Assembly (NCBI GenBank): GCA_019188245.1
Contig: JAECZO010000002.1
Span: 248,001 to 312,000, forward strand
Source of the DNA: Novymonas esmeraldas
Taxonomy: Eukaryota > Euglenozoa > Kinetoplastea > Trypanosomatida > Trypanosomatidae
Reading direction: 5' to 3'
DNA: 64,000 nt
Shown in pieces: positions 57,262-64,000 of the stretch. The notes below the pieces were generated by a model, which had not been told where the DNA came from, did not search any database, and saw only the letters and a list, made by a program, of their open reading frames with translations. A program made the position numbers and the translations under genes. Position 1 is the first letter of the stretch. Every line of letters starts with the position of its first letter.

Positions 57262-59424
57262 ATGGTGAAGATTGTGGATGCTATCAAGCAGGCGACGGAG
57301 AATAATCGCCACTTCGTCAGCTTCGAGTTTGTCGCCCCTACGACGGAAGCAGGGACGGTAACTCTGTACGACAGGATCGAGCGCTTGTCAGCGCTGGACC
57401 CTCTCTTCTGCGGAATCACGTGGGGCGATCACGGACGAACGGCGGAGACATCGATCGACGTGGCCGCCACGTGCCAGTCGCTCCTCTCCGTCAACTATCA
57501 AGTCAATCTGACGGCGTACACGAGCGCGCCAGATGAGGTGCTCAAGTGGCTGGGTCTCCTCAAGACGAAGGGGGTGCGCAACCTCCTCGTGACCAGAGGC
57601 GCCGATGCACCGGCACCCGCCACCGTGCCAGCCGTTCACGGAGACGTCAGCGTGCCGCCCAGCAACACCGCCTCCGCGGTCGCCGGCGCACACGACCGCT
57701 CCAGTGAGGATATCAGCGCGGTCGCCTCGGCCACCGTCGCCGCGCCTCCAGCGTTCGCGCACGCGGTAGACCTTGTGCGTTTCGTGCGCCGGCACTTCGG
57801 GGACTACTTCGGCATTGCGGTGGTCGCGTTCCCTGAGGGGGAGCCAGCCCCTCGGAACGGCTCTGACGGCGTGCCGGTGTCGACGCCAGCGCGGCAGGAA
57901 GCAGAGTTGCTCTTCCTCAAGGAAAAGGTGAGCGCCGGCGCAGACTACATTGTCACACACAGCGTCTTCGACGCGGACGCGTTCGACCAGTTCTGCGGCC
58001 AATGCCGGCGTCGCGGCATTCGCTGCCCCATCTTACCCGGTGTGCTGCCCATCACGCAGGTCCGCCAGCTCAGGTCCTTCGGCCTGGAGAGACTCGCTGG
58101 AACAGCTGAGCTCCGCCAGCGCATCGAGGCCACCAAAGGCAACGACGCTGAGACCAAGCGCGTCGTGGTGGCGTTCTACCAACAGCTCGTGCAGCAACTC
58201 CTGGCGCGCGGATGCGGTGGCGTGTACTTTTTTACGATGAACCTCGACAGTCTGCTCCTCGCCATCCTGAAGGGCATCGACGTCGCCACCCACCGCATGT
58301 TTCCGTGGCGCCCGTCCGAGAATGAGGAGCGGCGCCGCCAGGAGACGGTGCGGCCGGTGCACTGGTCGTCGCGCGTGACGAGCTACATGATGCGAACGGC
58401 GCACTGGCGCGGTGCCCCGGGAGAGCGGTGGGACCCGGTGTCGGGCTCGCACCACGGCAGTGCCACGGCACATGGAGAGGCGGGCGGGTACCACGCGAGG
58501 CTGCTGCTGCGCAGCCGCGCGAAGCGCTGCACGCAGTTTCTCGTGATCCAGGGCATGAGTGAGATCCAAACCGCGCTGACCGAGCTAAGTCGCATCTTTG
58601 TGGCGTTCCTCGACGGCTGCGGCACGTTGCCGTGGGCCGACGAACTCTCGGGTGAGACCGTGTACGTCGGCGAGTACCTGCTCAAGCCGCTGAACGCGCG
58701 GGGTCTCTACACCATCAACTCTCAGCCCCCCGTGAATGGTGCGCCGAGTTCGCACAAGATCGTGGGATGGGGTCCAGGCGACGGGTGCGTGTACCAGAAG
58801 AGCTACGTCGAGTTCTTCTGCCCACTGTCGTCGGCGCAGACAGTGTTCGCGACGCTGGAGAAGTACCCCTCCCTCCAGTACATGGCTATGAACGCCAAGG
58901 GCAGCATGGTGCGCGCGCGGTGGCGCATGGACGGCGACGGCAGCGGCGATGGGGAGACGGATCTACTGCAGCGGCAGCGCTCCGGTGTGCCGGGCGCGTC
59001 GCCGCCGGCATCGCCGACGCAGGCGCAGCGCCAGAGCGGCATGTCGCTCTTCGGCACCGGCGTCACGGCAGTCACGTGGGGTGTGTTTCCGGGGCGAGAG
59101 GTGATCCAGCCCACGATCGTATCGGTCGACTCGTTCCGTGCGTGGGTCGGGGAGGCGTTTGACTTGTGGGCGGCTCCCTTTCCGGCGAACGACGTACCCG
59201 CCGTGGTGCACTACATCCAGGCGGAGTGGGTGCTGGTGAGTGTCGTGGACAACGTCTTCCAAGAGTCGCCCACGCCACTGGAGCACGCCGTGGTGGAGAT
59301 ATGCTCCAAGATCCCACCCCTGACACCAGTGGGCATGGCCCAAACGCGCTCTCGATCGTCGCTCACCTTCGCGCCAGCCGAGGACGCCAAGGTGAATGCA
59401 CTGGGCCAGCTCGTCGCGCCTTGA
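57262..59424 (+). CDS. MTHFR: Methylenetetrahydrofolate reductase
   Basis: This 720-residue enzyme reduces 5,10-methylene-THF to 5-methyl-THF using FAD and NAD(P)H, feeding methionine synthesis. The N-terminal TIM barrel starts with VSFEF, where E22 matches the catalytic Glu, then GITWGDHGRTAE, NLLVTRGAD and the FAD-binding ADYIVTHSVFDADAFDQF and GVYFFTMN segments. Directly after NLLVTRGAD is an Ala/Pro/Ser-rich insertion (about 113-170). The eukaryotic SAM-regulatory domain follows (about 430-700): ARGLYTINSQPPVNG, IVGWGPGDGCVYQKSYVEFF and AVTWGVFPGREVIQPTIV, ending with VVDNVFQ. A Gly/Ser/Pro-rich insert with LLQRQRSG sits within it. The length exceeds human MTHFR (about 656) because of these inserts. 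The ATG at 57262 is the first in frame. Confidence 0.95.
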   Translation: MVKIVDAIKQATENNRHFVSFEFVAPTTEAGTVTLYDRIERLSALDPLFCGITWGDHGRTAETSIDVAATCQSLLSVNYQVNLTAYTSAPDEVLKWLGLLKTKGVRNLLVTRGADAPAPATVPAVHGDVSVPPSNTASAVAGAHDRSSEDISAVASATVAAPPAFAHAVDLVRFVRRHFGDYFGIAVVAFPEGEPAPRNGSDGVPVSTPARQEAELLFLKEKVSAGADYIVTHSVFDADAFDQFCGQCRRRGIRCPILPGVLPITQVRQLRSFGLERLAGTAELRQRIEATKGNDAETKRVVVAFYQQLVQQLLARGCGGVYFFTMNLDSLLLAILKGIDVATHRMFPWRPSENEERRRQETVRPVHWSSRVTSYMMRTAHWRGAPGERWDPVSGSHHGSATAHGEAGGYHARLLLRSRAKRCTQFLVIQGMSEIQTALTELSRIFVAFLDGCGTLPWADELSGETVYVGEYLLKPLNARGLYTINSQPPVNGAPSSHKIVGWGPGDGCVYQKSYVEFFCPLSSAQTVFATLEKYPSLQYMAMNAKGSMVRARWRMDGDGSGDGETDLLQRQRSGVPGASPPASPTQAQRQSGMSLFGTGVTAVTWGVFPGREVIQPTIVSVDSFRAWVGEAFDLWAAPFPANDVPAVVHYIQAEWVLVSVVDNVFQESPTPLEHAVVEICSKIPPLTPVGMAQTRSRSSLTFAPAEDAKVNALGQLVAP

Positions 59425-59892
59425 TGAGACTGCAGGCACACAGACACACACACACACACACCCCTCCATCTGAGGCGCACCTCCCCCCTGGAGAGGAAGG
59501 GACGGCTGCTGCGTACTCCACCTCCCTATCCCCTTTTTCACGTTCCTGGTGCAGCGCCTTCACTGAAGGAGCGAGGGTGTCTGTGTGTGTCTCTCCCTCT
59601 CACTTCCTCTGCGTGCACTCCTCCGCAGAATACTGTCGTGGCAGCAGGTGTGGCTCCCTCTTTCCCTCTCGCGCGCGGCTGTACTGATCTCTGCCTGTTG
59701 GCGCAGCACGTCCAGCGCCGCGATTTCCCCCCTCCTCCATCGGCTCCTCTTGTGTGATCTCTGGAGCCACAGACTCGCCTCCACCCTTCCTCTCCTGTGT
59801 CTCGCACAAGTGCTCCGCCGAGAGCACACACACACACACACACACATAAACACACACTAACACACAGTGTGGTTGTAGTTCGTGATTCCCCC
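59425..59892. other. Intergenic region MTHFR-importin
   Basis: No gene seen. Two CA repeats (about 59438-59462 and 59824-59865) flank C/T-rich sequence, with candidate acceptors near 59809 and 59822. The first ATG after the second repeat is the importin start. Confidence 0.65.
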
Positions 59893-62800
59893 ATGAGTGA
59901 CACGACGCTCGACATACTGCTGTCGCAGATTCTGAGCGCCAACAATGTGCAACGTGCTGCGGCAGAGGAGGAGCTGGGGCGACGCGGCCGCGAGGTGCCT
60001 GGGTTTTGTACGTCCCTGGCCCATCACAGCCGAGCGCTCCTCGCCACCCCATCCACGCACGCCATTGCGCTGGTAGCCCTTGCCACGCTGAAGCGCAGTC
60101 TCGCCGCGTCTGAACACGCTGACGAGCTGCAGCATGTCATCTCCGTTCTTCTCGCCCACCTCGGCGATGTCGCCGTGCTGCCTGGCGGCGCCGTGGCGGC
60201 TATGCGGCAGTGGTCCTCTAGCATAGTCGTGGCGGTGCGTCGACTCGCCGTGTTGGTCGCCTCGGCAGCCGCAGCTCCGGATACCGGAGCGGCCACGGTG
60301 GATGCCATCATGACGCAGCTGCTGGACGCTTTTGCTCAGCGTCCCGGCGCAGATGCGCGCGGACTCGCGTCTATCGCCAGCCACGTGTGGCTGCTGCAGA
60401 CCGTGTTCGAGGAGCCGATACCTGAAGCGATGCACCTGTGGTGCTCCGAGTTGTTGCTGGGCTGCGCGCCACCGCTCTTCGCACTCCTCTGCGACGCCGC
60501 CAGCGCCACACTAAGCACGACCTCGCTCCCTCCCGCCGCAGCCACCGCCGAGGCAACGGAGGTCCAGGCGCGGTGCTCCCTCCTCTCGCTCACCGCCGAA
60601 ACCTTGTGTGTCCTCTACGGGTGGCAGTTCACCTCCACCGGCCGTGCCCGCTTCCCCGCCGCTCTCAAGCAGCACTTCCTCACCGCCTGCCCCCTCCTGC
60701 ACTCGTTCATCTGCGCCCCCTGCACCCATTGGCTGTCGGTGTGTGCCGCCGACACCGCCACCGCGGCAGGCCTCGCCGCCGCGGCGTTGTCCACCCTGGA
60801 GCTGGTGTCGTCGGTGCTGCAGCTCGGCGGATGGTACAAGCGCTGCGTGTCGGCACAGCTCCTTCAGGACCTGCTGCAGTCTCTGGACGCGGACGCCCCC
60901 AGCTACGCCGCCGCGCTGAGCACCAGCAGCGATGAGGAGGCGGGAGAAGCCGCTGGCAACGGGTGGATGGGGTGCCTCTTGTCGGGGAGCAGCGGCGGCG
61001 GCGACGGCGGAGGCGCGGCGACGGCGCGCTGGGCCGCGGTGGTGCGGCGTCGCTCGACGCAGTGCTGGTCGCTCTTCCGCGACGCGGCGCTCCTTCCGTT
61101 CATGAAGGCAGGATTCGTGGATGTGGTGGGCCATCGGTGCGGGCTGCAGTACTACCAGCTGCTCCTGTCGTACGCCGCCCTTGGCCCTGCCGACGTGGAG
61201 GTGTGGCTCGACGACCCGAACGCGTTCCTGCGCGCAGAGGACGAGCGCGAGGACGGCGTGCGGTGGACGACGCGCGACACGGTGGCGCAGCTCTACGCGG
61301 ACAGCATCACCACGCTTGGCCCGCTCTTCCTCCACGCCTCTTTGGAGGACTTGAATGAGCGCCTCTTCGCCGACGTGTCATGCGACGGCGGGCGGCCCGC
61401 ACACACGCACGGTGGCGGCGGCGACAGCTGCAGCGCTTCCTTTGCTGCACCACAGCAGCAGCGGGAGGCGGCTCTTTTCATGATGGAGACGGTGCTGAGG
61501 CACCGCGCGCGGCAGTTGCGCGAGTGTGGCGCGGCGGACTTCACGCAGCTTGCGACGCACCTGTGGGGCTGCGATGTAGCAGGCGCGTCGGCGCACCCTG
61601 GCGTCACGGCGCGGGCACTGATGCTGCTCGTCGCAATTGTGCGCTTCACCGGCGCGCCACCTGCTGCTCCAGTGGGGGCTGCCTCGGCGGCAGCCACCAC
61701 AGCATCTGCCGTCACAGCAGCCATCGTGGCGGGCAGCACGCGTACCTTGTCGGTCTTCACCGGGACATCGACAGACGTCGCTGGTGTGGCCGCGGCGGCC
61801 TCACCTCCCACGTGCACGCGTCTGGTCGCCGTCCTCCTCTGCCGCGTTCTGCACAGCACATTGCCGTTCTGGTCGGAGACTCTTCTGGACTGCCACTCAG
61901 CCTCGTGGCAGGCGTCTTTGCTGGCGCTCCTCTCGCCCCAGGCCGGTCTCTCAGAGGAGGCCTTGTACAGCGCGGTGGAGCAGCTGGCGGACCTTCTCAA
62001 GGCCGCGCAGCAGAAGAGCCGCCAGAGCCACGGTGGCGCGTCAGGCGGCGCGGCTGCGACGTCGCTCGTGTTGCCAGCTCTCCCCCGAGCCGTGATGGAC
62101 TGTTGGCGCCGCCATGTTAGCGACCCGAGCTTCGCGGACGCCGTGCTGGGGCTGCTGCGCCGTGTAGTGCGCGACAGCGAGACTGGCGCTCCACTCCTCC
62201 TGCAGGAGCTGCCGTGGATCAACGGCGTGCTCAGCGGGTACGCCGAGTCCATGGCGGAGCTGTGCGCCGTGCCGTACTTCCTCCAGCTGCTCCGCTGCGT
62301 GTTCAAGCGCGCACCGGACGCGGTGGCTAGCGGCGCGGCGGCGCTGATGCTTGACAGTCTCTGCCAGCTGCTTCTGTGCACCGAGGAGTCGGCGATCCTC
62401 GGCGCGTCGAGCAGCTGCCTCGCGGCATTGCTGCGTCGTTGCCCTGCGGTGCAATCGGTGCAGGTTCGCGTTGTCGCTGCCACGATGGAGGCGGCCGTGC
62501 TGGGTGGCGGCGGTGGGGCGGGTGACGGCAGCGGCTCCGACGCGGCGAGCACCGCCACGGTGGTGGCTGATGCCCCTCGCTCCGTCTACCCGTTCTCCAC
62601 CGTGATCGTGGCGATCGTGCTGCGCACCCTCGACGACCGGCGCGACGAGGCATCTCTGATGGAGATGGGTGACGCACTTGTTGCGATTATGCGCCAGTCG
62701 ACGAGCTTCTCAGAGGCGGAGCTGGTTCGCGTCATTCACGCCACGGTGAACCGACTCGCCGTGGTGCGAACTGACACTGTGGCGCAGCAGCTGCTCGCCC

Positions 62801-63693
62801 CACTGGCCACCTTGATGCTGCTCCACCCCGTCGCTCTGGTGCGGACGCTGGCACAGGGCGGCGTGCTCGTCGAGACCATGGGCCGGTGGCTGCCGCAGGT
62901 GGAGCACTTCGCGAGCCTACGCACGATGGTGGCCTCCTGCGCAGGGCTGTTGACGCTGCTCTCGACTCTCTCTCAGCCCGCCGCACCATCGGCACTGCTG
63001 ACGGCGGAGGAGGCGCAGCAGCTGGCGCAGCAGCCGGTGACGTGCCGGTGGCGACTGCCGGAGGAGCTCACTGCGGGTGAGAAGGGCACGCGAAAGGCGA
63101 CCCGCAAGGGCAGCGGTGGGGATGCAGCCGCGGCAGCGCGCCGCGCACTCTTGTCATCGCTGAAGCCCGGGGCGTCGGTGGAGACGACTCTGCCGCTGTA
63201 CGCCGGCGTCCTCGTCGGAGTCGGCCGCGGTCTACTGTCGCTACTCGCCGCCCCAGTCACCATGCTGCGGCGGGCATGCCGAGCTGTGGGCGGCGGCGGC
63301 GAGGCGGCGGCCTGTGGCCTCGGCGCAGGGGCGGCCGGCGTCGCCTCAGATGAGGAGGAGGAGGACGATGACGACGGCAGCGCCAACAACGGCCTCTTCC
63401 GCGATGGCAGCGAAGAGGAGGAGGAGGAGGAATGGGAAGAGGAGGAGGACGCGGGCGATGTCGACGGGGACGCTACGCCACGACCCACGGAGCAGCATGA
63501 CGCGGTCGCGACCAGCGGCGGCGGCGGCGACGACGCGGTGACGGATCGGCTGCGCTTGTTGGGCTCCTTGGCAGCGCAGATGCTGCCGTGGATGCGGACG
63601 CACGGTGGGGAGGTGACGGCGTACTTCACCCCGGCGGAGGCAGAGACGCTGATGCAGTTCTTCGCCCTTCACACCGAGGTCAGCCCCAGCTGA
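59893..63693 (+). CDS. Importin-9-like karyopherin (importin-beta superfamily)
   Basis: This 1266-residue protein is an alpha-solenoid with the layout of importin-beta karyopherins. The N-terminal 100 residues resemble the importin N-terminal domain (ILLSQILSANNVQRAAAEEELGR-like helix, then HAIALVALATLKRSL). The WLDDPNAFLRAEDERED segment (about 435-452) matches the DPNxF...ED loop of importin-9/Kap114. A strongly acidic Glu/Asp stretch (about 1150-1195, with EEEEEEEWEEEED) near the C terminus, followed by a final helix pair, also fits that family, which carries histones H2A-H2B into the nucleus. Internal Gly/Ser/Ala insertions are long, as often in this lineage. The ATG at 59893 is the first in frame; the extension upstream is (CA)n-encoded. 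Other large importins cannot be excluded. Confidence 0.65.
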   Translation: MSDTTLDILLSQILSANNVQRAAAEEELGRRGREVPGFCTSLAHHSRALLATPSTHAIALVALATLKRSLAASEHADELQHVISVLLAHLGDVAVLPGGAVAAMRQWSSSIVVAVRRLAVLVASAAAAPDTGAATVDAIMTQLLDAFAQRPGADARGLASIASHVWLLQTVFEEPIPEAMHLWCSELLLGCAPPLFALLCDAASATLSTTSLPPAAATAEATEVQARCSLLSLTAETLCVLYGWQFTSTGRARFPAALKQHFLTACPLLHSFICAPCTHWLSVCAADTATAAGLAAAALSTLELVSSVLQLGGWYKRCVSAQLLQDLLQSLDADAPSYAAALSTSSDEEAGEAAGNGWMGCLLSGSSGGGDGGGAATARWAAVVRRRSTQCWSLFRDAALLPFMKAGFVDVVGHRCGLQYYQLLLSYAALGPADVEVWLDDPNAFLRAEDEREDGVRWTTRDTVAQLYADSITTLGPLFLHASLEDLNERLFADVSCDGGRPAHTHGGGGDSCSASFAAPQQQREAALFMMETVLRHRARQLRECGAADFTQLATHLWGCDVAGASAHPGVTARALMLLVAIVRFTGAPPAAPVGAASAAATTASAVTAAIVAGSTRTLSVFTGTSTDVAGVAAAASPPTCTRLVAVLLCRVLHSTLPFWSETLLDCHSASWQASLLALLSPQAGLSEEALYSAVEQLADLLKAAQQKSRQSHGGASGGAAATSLVLPALPRAVMDCWRRHVSDPSFADAVLGLLRRVVRDSETGAPLLLQELPWINGVLSGYAESMAELCAVPYFLQLLRCVFKRAPDAVASGAAALMLDSLCQLLLCTEESAILGASSSCLAALLRRCPAVQSVQVRVVAATMEAAVLGGGGGAGDGSGSDAASTATVVADAPRSVYPFSTVIVAIVLRTLDDRRDEASLMEMGDALVAIMRQSTSFSEAELVRVIHATVNRLAVVRTDTVAQQLLAPLATLMLLHPVALVRTLAQGGVLVETMGRWLPQVEHFASLRTMVASCAGLLTLLSTLSQPAAPSALLTAEEAQQLAQQPVTCRWRLPEELTAGEKGTRKATRKGSGGDAAAAARRALLSSLKPGASVETTLPLYAGVLVGVGRGLLSLLAAPVTMLRRACRAVGGGGEAAACGLGAGAAGVASDEEEEDDDDGSANNGLFRDGSEEEEEEEWEEEEDAGDVDGDATPRPTEQHDAVATSGGGGDDAVTDRLRLLGSLAAQMLPWMRTHGGEVTAYFTPAEAETLMQFFALHTEVSPS

Positions 63694-64000
63694 GCCAACC
63701 GCCGACGTGTCCCGCCCCTTCCCTTCCTCTCGCTCCTCCCCCCACCCCTTCCCCCCTCATCCCCACGATGTCTCCGACCTCGGGTGCGCGGAGCGGCGAT
63801 GAGAGATGGGGAATGACGGTGGTACCACGGGGTGCGGGGTGATGGCGGTGTAGCAGCCCTGCCTGTGCGCCGGCATGCTCTTGTGCTCCCTCTCTTGCAT
63901 CCTTCACAGGCGTTGTTTGAGTACCTTTTTCTTGTTGTTGTTGTTCCCGTCACACCCGTTGCTCCCCAAGAGTCACACAGCGTGCACACGGCGAAGGACG
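63694..64000. other. Right-edge region after the importin
   Basis: No gene start seen. C/T-rich sequence after the stop codon and a TTCTTGTTGTTGTTGTTCCC tract followed by CCAAGAG near 63970 could be the splice acceptor for a next plus-strand gene just outside the window. Confidence 0.5.

Noticed and set aside
1-64000. Retroelements, telomeric repeats, CRISPR arrays, rRNA and tRNA genes
   Set aside because: No reverse-transcriptase-like protein, TTAGGG array, spaced direct repeats, rRNA-like stretch or paired A/B boxes were seen. Short degenerate retroposons of the SIDER type cannot be judged by eye.

Overview
The window looks like nuclear DNA of a kinetoplastid (trypanosomatid) protist, most like Leishmania and its relatives. 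Coding regions are intronless and GC-rich at third positions. Genes sit head to tail in two long directional arrays. Intergenic DNA is full of (CA/TG)n, (GA)n and A/T homopolymers, with pyrimidine-tract/AG signals just upstream of start codons, as expected for spliced-leader trans-splicing. The gene set also fits: trypanin/DRC4, major vault protein, a nucleoside transporter of the NT2 type, a 247-residue phosphomannomutase and MTHFR. I cannot name the species.

Layout. From the left edge to about 50.3 kb every gene is on the minus strand: a partial disordered protein at the edge; HAS1 and DDX47/RRP3 RNA helicases; mitoribosomal uS5m; major vault protein; NOC3; a 12-cysteine membrane protein; a 1650-residue protein of unknown function; a Ser/Pro/Ala-rich protein; trypanin (DRC4); a coiled-coil protein; ribosomal protein eL43 (L37a); an RNF5-like RING E3; a four-span membrane protein; an equilibrative nucleoside transporter; an MSH6-type MutS protein; and a TLDc protein with a likely myristoylated N terminus. 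Between about 50.33 and 51.63 kb lies a divergent strand-switch region, the expected transcription start region for both arrays. To its right all genes are on the plus strand: phosphomannomutase, an ALKBH4-like dioxygenase, a calcineurin-A-like protein with broken catalytic motifs, a 99-residue helical protein, MTHFR and an importin-9-like karyopherin.

Genes in such arrays are co-transcribed without being functionally linked, but some themes recur: ribosome biogenesis and translation (HAS1, DDX47, NOC3, eL43, uS5m), purine and folate/one-carbon supply (nucleoside transporter, MTHFR), sugar-nucleotide synthesis (PMM), and the flagellum (trypanin). Control is expected to be post-transcriptional. 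The most notable regulatory candidates are a roughly 4.9-kb gene-free span downstream of the nucleoside transporter and a 5-codon uORF overlapping the start of the calcineurin-like gene.

The observations most worth a second look are the calcineurin-A-like pseudophosphatase that keeps a calcineurin-B-binding-type helix, the strand-switch region, an eL43 lacking two of four zinc cysteines, the large gene-free span, and several unrecognised proteins. I saw no tRNA, rRNA, CRISPR array, LTR or LINE element, or telomeric repeat.
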